Source: Styela clava (Eukaryota > Chordata > Ascidiacea > Stolidobranchia > Styelidae). From it: a DNA stretch of 64,000 bases. The notes beneath the pieces are model-generated. The model saw only the letters and a program-made list of their open reading frames with translations, was not told where the DNA came from and did no database searches. Shown piece after piece: positions 8,459 to 21,600 of the stretch. The DNA is taken from NCBI RefSeq assembly GCF_964204865.1, contig NC_135262.1, forward strand, positions 14,880,001 to 14,944,000. Direction: 5' to 3'. The position numbers were made by a program, and so were the translations under genes. Each line of letters opens with the position of its first letter. The first letter of the stretch is position 1.

Positions 8459-10919
8459 CACTCTAAGAAATGTTCGGTAAATTTTACTGTCATTTTAGGG
8501 GTAAAAAATTAAAAAATAAGGTCGGTAAACTGATTCACCGACAAATGTCGGTAATAATCACCGACATTGGAGGCGTGGCATTAGTCAATGTTGGGCGCGC
8601 ACACTGGTAAAGAAGAGCAGCCAATCAGACGCTATATTTCAAACGCGTAATTTATCACGCGCGGTTTTTTGTTGCTTTACTCCTTAATTTGTCCGTTTGA
8701 TTTGACGAATTCCAGACTTTTGGACTTCGATATTTGGTCAGCCGACATTTATATCTTGGTCGCTTTTGTTATTACTGCAGTGATGCGTTGGCAGTATTTC
8801 TCTAAGCCTAAGGCAATGCATCTTGGATTCAATAATGTCAGTGCAGGTGTTGTGTTATTTAGTGCTGGTTATTAATGTATTGTTCAGTGTGATTATGGGG
8901 CAGTCTGGAAGTAGGGTAAGATCTATACCGTACCAATTACTGAATTAATATATATATGAATACATACAGACATACTTCAGTACTGGCTATAACAGTCTGA
9001 CAGTACAGTAGTATACGGTACTGGTATAAGGTTGATTGGATGCAGATCCATGTTACGCCTGTCGATACTTAACACAGCCAGAGCTTAATTCGTATTACCA
9101 AGTCTGAATTTTTTTTTGTCAGTAGACTGGCAAATGTCAGAATGTTGAAATGACAATACAATATCTGAATATGCCCTCTTTACAGCTCTAGACTTGAAAT
9201 GTTAACATCTAATTACTGAATCAAGATAAACCGTCAAATTACCAACAGCTTTATGATGATCGCAAACCCAGACTGGACTACAGGGAAAACATGAACAGGC
9301 AGACAGGGGAAGGGGTAACGTTGCTCCACACCCAGAAACCGTGGCTTGAAGAATATACAGGTATCAATTACATATACTCATATATTTATATACTGATTCA
9401 GTGATTGAAAATCATCTACAGACAGACATATTTGATAATGATATTTTAAATTATTGAATTTGAAAAACAGCAATTCACATTTAACTGTCATAAAAACACT
9501 AGATTTCCCTTTAACTTATGACACTATAAATAGAAAATTAAAACAACATTTATCTACCTTATTCTGCATATTTACTAAAACCAATTCTATAAATTTGGTT
9601 GAATTTCTCCTTTGAATAAGACCGAATTTGAACATATTACATATAATGAAGTTGGGGAATGAATACATTCCTTTTTAACAGTGTTTTCGCTTTAGAAACT
9701 GAAGAATCTGATTATGCAGGCATGAACAAATTGTCTGCCCCAACTCTGAACTGTGAAAAATTCAATGTCATAGGCTTCAAAATATTTGAGATTCTTACTA
9801 ACATGTTATTTCAAGGAAGAAGTATTTGAGGTTAGTTATAATGTTAATTTTGAATTGCTAAAAGAGGAACTTTGTCATCTGCTCTGGCAATAAAGTATTA
9901 GGAGTGTACTTTTTATTATTTAGGAACTTTTAAATAATTTATTCCATTTAAATACTATTTCAGGTACCTCTTCCATCTGATCTACAAAGTTTGGTAATAC
10001 TGGAAAAGTCTGTATCGATTGATTGCCCACAGATTTTTGTCCTTGAACTCCAAGAGGAAAAGAAAATATAAAAGTTTATAGAAAGGTGGGATATTGTAAT
10101 GTATGCTAGTACATGCAATTAAATAATTTCAGATATTTCTCACTTGCAAAAGAATTAGATTGGTTGATTGAATACTACAAAATGTTAAATCTTATTCGAA
10201 AATTAGGTAATATTTTTAAATTTTGGAGTTGTTTGGGTAAAACTCTTTGTACATTCCATTTCAGATAACTTGAAGTTATGAAGAAGAAAATACCAGTTCG
10301 TAAGAGTTCGTAAAAGCAAATGGATGATGCAATACAATCAGCATGGGCAACACTAACCCGGAAAGACTCCCCTTCTGCCATAGACTATTCTCTCACAAGG
10401 ACTGTCTATAGAGACTTGTTTAAAGAAACTATGTGAACGGATACCCTGCGAGCATAAACTTCTTCAACAAGAAGTTTCTGTTTACCTCGCATTTCTAACT
10501 TTTCACTATACAATTTCTCATTTTTCCAAGTTTAATCATTCATTTCACGTTCACATTTATTTTTTGAATAAACCTTGTTTCATAGAATAATAGTCTGTGA
10601 TTTTTACTGATCATGTCCTGTAAAATGTAATGCCAGGATATTTACGGTAATTTTTACCGTGTTCTGAATGTAAATTCACCGAATTTGTAATGTAAATTCA
10701 CAGGCTAGCGTCGGTAAATATTTCTACGCATTGTCGGTGAAAATTACCGTAAAAAAATTGTAAGGATTACTAGGGAAATCCTGTAAAATTTACAGGTGAT
10801 CAACAGCGATTTTACCGAAAATTCTTGTGATATTCACCTTAAAATCGCATTAAAATTTCACAACTACATTCCAGTAATATGTAATGCCAGGCGATTGCCG
10901 GTAAATATTTCTTAGAGTG
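8459..10919. mobile_element. Element E: 2.46-kb TA-target transposon of unknown class
   Basis: Ends are the perfect inverted repeat CACTCTAAGAAAT, flanked by TA at 8457-8458 and 10920-10921. The related locus at about 45413 is unoccupied (GATTAACTAGTCATGGG), which proves the insertion and its ends. Both subterminal regions are rich in TCGGTAAA/TTTACCGA motifs in both orientations, as transposase-binding arrays often are. Inside are short frames, for example about 9965-10070, and about 10320-10435 ending TRTVYRDLFKETM, but no long ORF or known transposase motif. A TA duplication fits Tc1/mariner-type integration, while CACT ends recall CACTA elements; class is unresolved. Confidence 0.85.
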
Positions 10920-10921
10920 TA

Positions 10922-11428
10922 GTCATGGGCAGCAGACTACGCCTCACTCGGGGAGTGAGCGACCCACAGTTTAAGATTCTGCTCAAATAATAGAGAATTG
11001 GTTTTGGACGATCGGCCATCTCGCGACTTTTCCCGATAGTTAATGTCGTTAACTTAACTTAGAGCGATTTTGTGCCAATATGAAATATCAATTCGTGACA
11101 AGGCTTAGTACTGGCATTTAGGATACAAAGTTCTCAAAATAGGGATTTCGTATTTTTAATTATTAGAGTATTCATATATACACTTATTGCCGCTCAACTG
11201 AACCCGAAAAAGTATTGCAAATCGAAAGAAACGAAAGCCGGATAATAGGTGTTTTGTTATATTTATATTGATAAATATTTAAAAATACTTTTAAAACTGT
11301 AATAGTAGTTATATTTATTTCATTGCCACTTTAATATTTACTTTTACTAGACACTGAATAAATTAGGTAAGATGTACTTAGTTTATCATCTCTTTTTACT
11401 TTTAATCACCCACATATAATTCACCTCT
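10922..11428. other. Old lectin-locus flank, no gene seen
   Basis: Shared with about 45415-45935 and, in shortened form, 34480-34560. I see no exon, motif or repeat of note. Confidence 0.5.
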
Positions 11429-12045
11429 GACGATGATTTTCGACATTCGACAGAGGTGGAAACATCACACACGGTTGTGAAATGTGTCAAGTAATGGTAC
11501 CGTTATGGTTTAGTAATCATGCATAGTGGGTTCGTTTTCTTACCATTTCTATTTATCTTATTGCATTTTCATTCAAACTACGCTTATCACAACCTCCAGC
11601 TCCAAGGACTCAAGTATATTTATTTTCGAGATATAAATATACTTAGTTATATGAAGATTTATTAACATAGTTTTATGATATGCTTGTTGTAGTTCAACTG
11701 GGCCCAATGTATCGAAGACAATCACACAGTAGGTCCTTCTCGCATATTTTATGTTCATTTCATATTTTATGTAAATCAAAGCGTTAGAAATTTAACTCGT
11801 TTATATCGTCAATTTTAATTTTTAAGACTTCACATTCTGAGACTTTCTTACAAAAATCTTAGCTTATTCCTATTTATCCCGATAAAGGAAAGTTCATGGA
11901 CCCCGCACACTCGTCAGATTACCAGTCAAACCTAGTTTTTGGATTAGTTGACCAGGTAATTGTTCCATATGCAGGACTTTGATAAGGTAATCATATAACA
12001 GGGACTGACATTGATTTGCCCATTCAGAACATTTATTATGATAGT
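11429..12045 (-). mobile_element. Solo gypsy gag-region fragment
   Basis: Matches the gypsy interior between the CCHC region and the gag remnant (compare 5545-6160). It includes the CGACATTCGACAGAGGTGG stretch and the 11894-12030 peptide NKCSEWANQCQSLLYDYLIK. No LTR, PBS or pol is attached, so this is a rearranged scrap, present in a further-deleted form at 45936-46400. Confidence 0.7.
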
Positions 12046-13387
12046 GTTTACAGCCAATTACTGTGCTGCAGTCCATATATAATTTTATTGCTCGTATCTT
12101 ACTGCAATTAAGTTGACAAATATTTCATAATATCTGGTAACTGCATATTAGACCTTCTTGGCTTTCTTACCGTCAATATAACAAATCCGTATAATCCGAT
12201 GAAGCAATGTTTGTCAACAAGCTCAAGAAGTCAGTCGCTTCCTATACAACCAGTCATGGTTATGACGTTAAATTCTCACAATTTATTTGTATATTTTTAG
12301 TTGGTCAGTTTATTCTCCAAATACCAAACAGCACACACATACATGTATAACTGCTTATATCGAGAAAGAAAAGTTTTGAGATAATTATCATATGTAAAAT
12401 TAATCACCAATTTTATAAAACGCATATGACGCTCAAGATGCATTCGAAAGAATGCCATTGTTTATTTCAGCTGTTTTAAAACTGTCCGTTTTAAAAAGTT
12501 AGGTCTACAGACTTCAAAATATGTACTAATATTTTCATCATAATTGTCTAATAAATGTATTGTATATATATTTTTTAAATATATGTCACGTCGAAGCGCC
12601 AAGCGCCATATATAGAAGTTAAGGTCAATCCCAAGATCAATATCTCAGAAATGTTTTTAGCTAAGATGAGACTATATTGTTGGTATAGGGTTTCGGGGCT
12701 GAGTTTTTATTTCGGTCGTTATAATCGAATCCAAATCTGAAGTAAATGTGTGAAACTGAACAGAGGGTATTTTATCATGTTTTCTTCTAAGAACAAATGT
12801 GGGAATTTATTTTTGAGTGCTGTTCTACAAAAACGATGGCGAAAATGATGTGAAAAAAACTGATATAAACTCGAGCCGATTCCCTGGCAAACTCGAAAAA
12901 CTTTAATCCAAGATCTGAAAGTGATTTACCGAAGTTAGATGATCCGAAGTCATGTGAGACCTTAAGTATGATTCAGGTCAATAAGGTCGGAAAAACAAAC
13001 TTTAATGTTACAATGTTTTGTCTGGGTAACGATCTAAAATTTAGTAAACACTTTAAGAAAGTTGAAAGGATTGGGACAAAGTGACACGACAGTGCATTTC
13101 TATAAACCTAAATTTTACAGCTGAAACTGAAATTTTAGCAGCTTATGACAATATATATACTTAGTTTGTCATAATATTAGCAAAGAATTTTTCCTATTTT
13201 GAATCGTGGAAGCGCAAGTGAACTTTCGAAACAAAGCTATAAGAAAAAAACTATTATACTTCCATGATATAAATTCAACATTCAAGCTATCAAATTCGAC
13301 AAATCAATAATTTTTGATCTGATAGATAGTACTTTTCACATATGAAACACATAAACCTTGAACGAAGAATCAATATTGATCGTGTAA
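12046..13387. other. Intergenic DNA, nothing recognised
   Basis: AT-rich non-coding sequence, collinear with 46430-49005 apart from the 1.25-kb insertion at 47053-48298 there. No exon, repeat array or regulatory motif supported. Confidence 0.5.
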
Positions 13388-13464
13388 TCACATTTCACGC
13401 AAAACCCCAAGAAGTCTGGTAGTAATAGGTTCATCAAACATTCCGTGATTTTCATGATTCGGAT
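13388..13464 (-). pseudogene. Last-exon remnant of a minus-strand G lectin
   Basis: On the minus strand this reads as a decayed end of the G last exon: GMFDE, then RFLGVL, a Cys-to-Arg change near the final cysteine, and a TGA at the expected place. No other exon of this gene is adjacent. The same remnant lies at about 49010-49085. Confidence 0.7.
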
Positions 13465-13489
13465 CCGATTCATGTTTATATATAACATA

Positions 13490-14243
13490 ACAAGGCTAGC
13501 ACCGCAGAACGGAACCTTTGGTTTAAAACCGTATTGTTCAGTTTAAAATTCACTTCAAAATGTCAATATTGCCAACATCAATGTAATAAATAGGCTACTG
13601 CTTATCTAGACGATAGTGATATATTTTTAATCTGATGTGAAAATGAATATGCACGGTCTAATACGAATTTCTGGTGATGGGAGAAAGATACGATTGTACG
13701 TATAATGTTGATACGTACGTTGTTGTTATAAATGTTGATGCTCTCCGTGTTGACATAGTAAATCAATGATTAACCTATCTAAATGAAGACAAAATTAAAT
13801 GTATCTCTCGATCTCAATGTAATTCAATTGTAACGAAAACACGTAAAAGAATAATAAAAAAGTTTGATGGACATTTTCGAAAACATTTTCTTTCAGCCTC
13901 ACTTTTCGTATTTAAGTGAGGTCAAATACTATGGTTGTATATAGTTAGCCTCATTTTCATCCATTTGGTATAGCACAAAAGAGGCCACTTATAAAGTCTG
14001 TAATAAACTTGAGAAACCTTTTTGTGAAGTTTTTCACGATATCAAACTGGTGATTGATTTTAGGCAACGTCAACGATCACACATATACACTCGAGAAAAT
14101 GTCAGCTTTTTGTAGCATAAAATGAAAAAAGGGGTATCATACCACACTATAAGTAGCGTGTCAATATATAGACTATAAGAAAAGGAAAATCGGTTCCGTT
14201 GTAGATACGTGTTTGATTTGCGATTCAAGTGAATAGATTGACA
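13490..14243 (+). promoter_or_regulatory. Upstream region of G1 with candidate TATA box
   Basis: Block kept upstream of both intact G genes and, inverted, at three relic sites. TATATA at 14165-14170 lies 74 bp before the start codon and is kept at 49785-49790, but not in the relic flanks. The transcription start is not identified. Conservation may simply reflect recent duplication. Confidence 0.4.
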
Positions 14244-16151
14244 ATGAAAATGCATGTTTGCATTTATTTGGCAATTTTCTTGTTGGCATTTATCTTAGGT
14301 CATACGCAAGGCCATGACAATAAGAAAATAATGGTCTGTGAAGACTTGGATGATGTGCTCGGAAATGAAAATCAACAAAGACCCGATGTCCGGTCTCAAG
14401 TTAATGGACCCCCCGGCAAAAAGGGGCCCCCTGGAATTAAGGGAGAGAAAGGAAATGTTGGCACCACAGGGCGGCAAGGTTTATTGGGTCCACCGGGTGC
14501 GAGAGGATTGAAAGGTGCAACAGGCTCTCCTGGTGTTGCTGATGAAACTGAACTTCAAAGAATTCATCAAGGTAATTATTACAACAACATTTGTTGAACA
14601 ATGACTTTGCCAACTTTCTGCGCCTGAGAGACTAATTGTTATCGATACTATGGCAAGTGTAGGAAAAAGCTTATCAAGCATATTCAATTTCCGAAATTGA
14701 TTAATTAATTAATACCATTAATAAGTCGATTCAACGCCAACAGATTCCAGAACTTATACTTGACCACAAGTATTTCCAACTTACATATATCAAAATAAAA
14801 ATGGAATTTCTGAACATTATTTCAAATAGCTTTAATTTTTTTCTATTAGACATTGCCGACGTTGATGGTATAGCAAAAGGTATTGAGACTAGATTAAACG
14901 ATTTGGAAAGAAAGTGTATGACAAGAAGAGATTTAGGTATGATACACAAGATTATTTCTCTACTTTTATTTGAGTTTTAAACTTTGTGGAAAGGTTCCAC
15001 AGATTGAAATATAGAAATCTTTAAATAATAATTTATTAGTTTTATGCAAGCTATATTCACTAAGACTATAAAATAGACCAGTATGGTGGTCCATCGTTGT
15101 CACGCGGAAAATTAAAAAAAATAATTTAAAACAAAATAAAACAAAATTTGCAAAAAAACGAAACTAAAATAAAAACGGAATAAAAAAATAATGAAAAAGC
15201 CAAAAAAAAAAAACGATTAAAATGAAAATAAAGAGGTTTATCCTTGTCAGACGTTTTCATTTGAAAAAGTGTTGCTTCTGCTCGGGGCAGGTAGAAACCT
15301 GTGGAAAGGTTAATCCATATATCATTTAGAAATTAAACTTATTCCACTCAATGCAAATTATATAGTAGTGAATTGGAAACCCAAGGAACACCGTTTGTAA
15401 GCGTAGAAGTATGTATGACAACGTTGGTGCAAGGCAGAAGCAACATTTTTCAAAATAAACCCCCTGTCAACGATATTTTAATCTTAATTTTTTATTCCGT
15501 TTTCATTTCATTTTTGTTTTATTTTTGTAAACTTTATTTAATTTTTATATTTTCTATTTTATTTTTTAGAGTTTTTCACTGATAATTTGGCGCCAAACGA
15601 ACAAAAAGTTTGGGAACCTCTGAAATGGGCAATCCTAAACATTTTCATTTATATTTAGAAAATTGCGATGAAGTTTACGATGGAAAGTGTTACGTGTTGA
15701 TCACAAATGATAACCGCCTAAATCTAGACCAAGCAAAAGCGAGTTGTCGAAGGATCGGAGGGAATGCAGCAAACATTTATAGCAAAGATCACTTTTATAA
15801 GATGGTTGCATTAATCCGGTCACGGATCGTCATCGGGCATTATTACCATCACCTATGGACGGGAATGACATTAAACACGAGTGTAAGTTTTCACCTGCAA
15901 ATACAACCACAATGTTTAATAACTGCAAATTTTGTGTTCATCTTTTTTCTGTTTGATCTTTTCAGACAAAAAGAATTTATTTATCCAATGAAAGAACAGC
16001 TGCCTACACACGCTGGGTACCAAATAGACCATTCAATCCTGCAAGACCTTACATGGGCATTCACGTTCAATCAGATCCAAATCATGTAAATCAAGGAATG
16101 TTTGATGAAAATTCCTCATTCAGACTTCTTGGGGTTTTGTGTGAAATGTGA
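14244..16151 (+). CDS. G1: secreted collagen-domain C-type lectin, four exons, intact
   Basis: Exons 14244-14571, 14850-14936, 15659-15882, 15966-16151; all introns GT/AG; 274 residues. Residues 1-23 are a signal peptide (start MKMHVCIYLAIFLLAF). C32 may link chains. Residues 55-99 are 15 uninterrupted Gly-X-Y triplets, which should form a collagen triple helix. Residues 110-138 are a short neck with C132. The CTLD is 139-274, with Cys at 141, 149, 168 and 272 and LWTGM at 204-208 in place of the usual WIGL. The conserved WND and an EPN/QPD sugar-binding triplet are not seen; WVPNRPFNP sits where EPN is expected, and one canonical Cys is absent. Overall design is that of collectins (soluble pattern-recognition proteins), but Ca-dependent sugar binding is doubtful. 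ATG 14244 starts the signal peptide; the upstream in-frame GTG is not needed. First gene of cassette 1. Confidence 0.88.
15082..15569. mobile_element. MITE remnant in G1 intron 2
   Basis: Starts TATGGTGGTCCATCGTTGTC, the left end of a fold-back element that is complete in G3 (35263-35806). Long A-rich and T-rich arms and the internal inverted pair GTTGCTTCTGC / GCAGAAGCAAC are present. The right terminal repeat is lost, and intron sequence resumes before the exon-3 acceptor. Confidence 0.65.
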
Positions 16152-17368
16152 TTGAAAGCGAACTTTAATATTGATACTTCGTTCAAAGTTTTTTTTTGTA
16201 TATGAATTGCTTTTTACAATTGCTCATCAACGTGTCTGACTGATGACCCCATTATTCCCGTGTCTGTTCAATTCTAATTTGAAGATTTTAGTCAGCATTG
16301 CCGCTATATGAATATTAGTTGGCTGTATTATATTGGCTGTATTTGTATGTCACGTTACCAACACTATCGAAATGAAAAGCCCAATAGGATTAGCTTACTA
16401 TTTGAATGAGAACACAAAACGCTGAAAATGCCTTCAGCCTGATGCAAAATTAAGTCGATGAGATCTCAGTACTACTTCATCAATGAACCATGCTAGTTAT
16501 CAGACGATTTCTGCAGGGTTGACTTTCGAGTTTCTCAAACGAAGCGCTAAACGCAAACATAGAACCAAATTTGCCACAAAAATTTGTGCGTGATACACCC
16601 GACTTTTAATGGATTTTCATAACACACATAAAACAAAACATTTCATGAACTTGTTAACTTTCCGCATGTGTCTAAATTGACTTATAATTCAAATAAATGT
16701 ACATTGGAATGCAATTATCTCCTGCGTCACACAGCTAGCTTGTGGAATTATCGAAGGTGAAAATGAAAGTAAATGAAGCATTAAAAGAAACTTCGTACTG
16801 AACTATGAACTAAACCTAAATCAATACCTAAGAAATTTTCGCAAACGTTTGGAAAAATCGCTGAATATTATCTAGCAGCGTTGAATTAGGTACACGTTCG
16901 ATAGACTTGGGTATAAATTTAGGCATTTTGCAATAAAAATGAATCATAGCTAATAATTTACATTCAAAGGTCTGCTTTATATGCCTGCTACAGGAGTATT
17001 TAGAATTAAATTAAAAAAATTCGTTTTCGATGTTGGACTATAATATAATAGTGGGGTTTTCAACGACTACGACGAGAAAGTGCTGCCTGTAGCATACGTA
17101 GAAAGATATAGAAAGTGTGCAAAATTCAGGATTGCTAGATTGTGGGTTGTTTACATAAGATTCTGGGTACGCGTTACGTTGTAATACAAGCGGTTACACT
17201 TACAAATTGATCTATGCCAGCATAATACAGCTCAGGAATATTGATATTATGTGGTCAAATTAAATTTAAAATTTATGAATAATTAAAAAATATATATCGT
17301 CACGGTAGAGAGGCGGCGCAAACGGAATAGCCAAGGCTGATGTGAAAAGGGTTGGAATGGTGCAAATC
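16152..17368. other. Intergenic between G1 and T1; T1 exons 1-2 deleted here
   Basis: Follows the G genes in all cassettes. Near 17011 the sequence jumps from T-gene 5' flank to T-gene intron 2; about 1 kb carrying exons 1 and 2 (38356-39199 in T2) is missing. No other gene seen. Confidence 0.7.
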
Positions 17369-18601
17369 CAGGCCCGTGGACACATGCGGTCCGCAGATTC
17401 ATTATCTGTGGCCCGCGTCGCATTCGGAAAGTACCGTATATGCTCGTTTTACCGCCCGATCTTGATTAATAAAGGCCCATTTGAATAGCCGTCCGTGTGA
17501 ACAGAACATAAAAACGAGAATATCGGTCGGGGACCGAAGACTTATCGATCGAAACCGCGGCTAATTATACGACATAATTCATCCATAATCGATATTCTCG
17601 TTTCAATATTGATAGGGCTTCGCAAAACTTTTCCCTCTTTTGCGGATTTGTACCTGCGGTGCGTAGAGAAAGTCAAAATTTTCGTTATTCTCGTTCGAAT
17701 CATACTTGAGAACTGGAAATGACAATATATTAATTATTGTAACGATCGATCTTATCTATATGTGACTTGACAAACAAACAACCTGACAAAACAACAAGCG
17801 TCCGTGCTTGAATAAGGGCCCGGTTAGTGAGTTTGGTTTAAAAATATGGGCCCGGGCTACAAAACGAGAAAATATACGGTAATCAAAAAATTGCATTTTG
17901 TGTTGTTTAGTCATAAAATTAACCAGAAAAATTTTCTGACGTATTGTTACATCACTAATGTCACTGAATTGACTAGTGATATGGCTAGCTGAGGCAACGT
18001 TTAGTCGGGAATATATGCTAACAATTTTGGCATCATAGAAATCTAAAAATCGAATGCGGAAAATGATGCCTATATGTCGGAAAATTTAGTAATTACTCTC
18101 CTGTACCTCACATTGTGTAATCAATCAATCTGTTATTTTGTAAACATAGGTTTGAAAAAAAAAGTTGACAAATTCAAACAGATTTTTAACTAGATGTGGG
18201 AGGAAAAACACCACAATGCTCACTTGATATGTCTGCAAGTTGTGTCGGTGAAAAAAGAATATAATTTAGAACGACATTTTGAAATCTTGTGAGCAATGAG
18301 CTTTTCCAGAGTCAAGATTTTACTTAAATTTGCGGAAGCACTTTTTCCGTTATGAAGAGTTTGAAATCCTACACTAAATGTAGATATAGAAAGAGTTTTG
18401 TAGGTTTTAGAAAGTTTTTTGGTGGTTTTTACATGCCTTAATGTGTTAGCTTAATAAATGACAGATACTGATCAATGTGTTTGCACAATAAAAGTGTTTG
18501 TTATGTATTGCACTGTTTACCTATTCTTGGCACTATTATGGCCCGCGAACAATGCAAAAATAATTTTGGGGCCCCGAAGCCGATAACCTTGGAACACCCT
18601 G
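17369..18601. mobile_element. Degenerate hAT-like element in T1 intron 2
   Basis: Left end CAGGCCCGTGGACACATGCG and right end CTTGGAACACCCTG, with CGGTCCGCAG / TGGCCCGCGAACAA inside, resemble worn ends of a hAT element (CAGGGGTGTCC...GCGGCCCGC type). No clear target duplication and no transposase. A second element is nested at 17432-17881. Present in all three T loci. Confidence 0.5.
17432..17881. mobile_element. Nested MITE with TACCGTATAT ends (T1)
   Basis: Inverted ends TACCGTATATGCTCGTTTTA and AAAACGAGAAAATATACGGTA. Internally it carries ACGAGAATATCGGTCGG and, downstream, CGATATTCTCGTTT. About 60 bp shorter than the T2 and T3 copies. No coding capacity. Confidence 0.65.
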
Positions 18602-18659
18602 AGTTAGACAGAGGATCCGGCAAGTTTTAAATAAAATAAATTTGGAATGTTTATCGCAG

Positions 18660-21600
18660 GATCGACTGTATCTATGAGCGTACGGCAAAAAAGTAAGACT
18701 TATGAACATTTTCTAAAAAGTCTAATTTCAGTATACCATGATATAATTTATATACTATATAAGCATGTAACTATGACATTGAGATATGTTTTGAGGAATC
18801 TTTTTATTTGCGTTTATGTTTTCTCAGAATTTTGTGAAGTAAAAAATGAAAAAGAGGTCTGTGTTACTGGACTGAAATCCATCGAAAACCAGATGTCGAT
18901 TATTTACGAGCAGTTTCTATTTGCAAACAAATGTCGATGGAAATTGCTGTCATACCGAAAGATGATCCCAGTATTGATACGTTCATTTCTTCGAAATTGG
19001 TGAAAATGATTCCTCCACATCGTTATTGGTCAAGCGTATGGACAAATATGACTTTCGATTTGAAGGTATAAACGTAACTACCGACTAAGTGTGTTAGATT
19101 TAAAACTTTTCTTAGAGTTTATCATAATGGATTGGTTTTGAAGATGTGCGTTACTATCGATGTGCTTTTGCAGAACCAATTTTATAATCTACATGATCAA
19201 TGATCTCATCTCCGATTATGCCGACGTCATTACTTAATATTGATGTCTATAGATAAGATTTATGATCAGATATAACGTAGATCGGGTTGGGGAAAATGGG
19301 GGAAAGCAGTGGCAACTGTTTTATCACCTCAAAAAAAAAGATTCCATCACAAATCAATATCAATCTAATGTCATGACAATCAATGGAGAATTCATTTCGT
19401 TTATAGCAAAAAATCTTTTGGTAATTTTGGTTGTGAATTTGGTCTCACGAAAATTATATTGTATTGAAATTCACAGTTTATGTACTATAATATAGATTTT
19501 AATCTTGACTGTAAGTTATTTTCATGGATAATATTGAGGAAACAACATTTTTATGATAATCCAAATATATTTTTTAAGATTTTCTCGCCCACGATAATTT
19601 TCAAAGCCATAAAGGTTAAGAAATATTGGTTCAATCATGTGCACATTTGACCTTTACAAATTGTTGATTCGTTATTTCATATATAAAATATTGCCCTTGC
19701 TATAGATCCGCGACCAAATTTATAAGACTATTTTGAAAACTTAATCATCGTAAAGCAAGTTCGATATTTTTCTATACGTGTATTTTGTGGATTCGGTTTT
19801 TCTGTTGTCGTCGCACAAAACAAAGTTGCCAGTCATTGTAGTCAATTCCATTTATCGTCCATTTCAAATCGTGTTTACAGAAAGTTTTATTTTAAATGTT
19901 TCATAACTTGGACTATTAAATCAACAAACTTACATTCCTTGCTTGACCGTATTGAACAATAGTGCCCAAATTTAAAAGTTTCTCATAAAAGGCTGCAGTC
20001 TCTATCCCTTCCCGGAACGCTCATATGGGTTTACTTTCCTATAGTTTTTAAATTTCGGTACTTATAGGGTCAATATCCTTCTTAGCTGTTTATCGACGTA
20101 ATGCCCTGATATGAGAGAAGCGATAAAACCTTCCAGCCGTGACGCAAAGTGCGAATCGTATAAAAAGCCTGGATTTCAAATTCACCTGTCAGACGTCTAA
20201 AAAATGTGACTCAGCTCAGACGGGAAATACTCCTTTATAACGACTTATTACTTATCGATTTTAATCGGTAAGTATGTTGATAGGTATTTGTCTGTATGTC
20301 TGTCTGTTAGATGCACGCGATATCTCACGAAAGCGAGTTTGAATCTGCTCCAGATTTTGCATGTGCATTCATCTTATCTCGGACCAGAAGCCTATTGATT
20401 TCGGGCGAATTATGTCGTATAATTAGCGAGTTATCAATCAATTATTGATATAGTGATCTAGATTTTTGTAAAGCGAGAGAATTTTGAAACCCACCGAGTG
20501 TGTGTGTGCGATGCGCAGTGTGCAAGTTACAAGAGCGGATGAATCGAAACTGCAGTTTCTGTTTTGGGGGATCCCCTAACTATCGATCGATAAGTCTTCG
20601 GTTTCCAACCGATATTCTCGTTATTGTTTTAGCATGTATTTTCAGTCATACTAACTATCCCTGACCATCCCTGGCGCTGTGTTGTTTTGATAAATATGAT
20701 TTCGAATGCTCCATAGTTGGCAGAGGTATGGAGATTTTTGTATGTAAAAAAAAACGTAAAATTAATGGTAATTTTAACGCGTAAATGCGCGTATGAGATT
20801 GTTTACGCCGTTCTACGCGCATTTCCGTCGAAAAAATTGTTTTGCATTGGGGGTTGTCTGTGCAGTAATAATAAGAGCTGTGACGTCATCAGTATCGGTA
20901 ATTTGACCTTGAACTTGACAATACTGTAAATACAATTGTGAATTTCAGAGTAATAACCATTTATGCTATAATAGTCGTTTTGGTATTGTTATGTTAGGAA
21001 AAACTTGACGAAAACGTTGAAGAAAAAATTAATTAATTAGGAATTAATTATTAACCCTCTACTGTACACAGAATATCTCAAAGTCCAATTTTTTTTTAGA
21101 AATTTTTGAAATTTTTTTGCAAAAATTTTTTTCGAGGGGTGTGTTTTAAAGATATATTGCTGAATAGAACTCTAGCAGACGCTTTTAAAAACCCATGAGT
21201 AAAGCTTTAGGGCTTAATGGTTGACATAAAAAAATAAGTTTAAAAATACCCATAAAATGGGCAGGGCTTGAGGCTTGTATTGGGCTATACTTCCAATTTT
21301 GCCTTCATAATTTTCAGAGATTGAGTAGGGAGAATTATATTTTTTCTGATCAAATTGTTGAAATCATCGATCAAAGCAATATTTTCTCGAGATTTGAAGA
21401 TCAGATACGTGATGTTGACTCAATGCTACAAAGCTGTATAAACATTTCAGCTTTTCGAACTTTGAGTCTCTGCCTTTGTCGCAGGTTACCAATATAATTC
21501 AGTTCGATTTATTTTGTGTAAACGTTAACATATTGATTATCCGATATTACAACTATCTACATTTTCATCAAGTTTAATATCATTAATCTTCTTGATTTAT

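Noticed and set aside
14229-14243. GTG start five codons before the G1 ATG.
   Set aside because: Eukaryotic initiation at GTG is unlikely, and the signal peptide begins properly at ATG 14244.
14295-14477. Minus-strand frame opposite the collagen exon.
   Set aside because: Shadow of the Gly-X-Y exon of G1; the plus strand has a signal peptide, collagen repeat and matching splice sites.
15610-16089. Single-exon 159-codon reading of the G1 CTLD starting at 15610.
   Set aside because: It reads through the 83-bp intron at 15883-15965. The GT/AG borders, and the last exon shared by all copies, show splicing instead.
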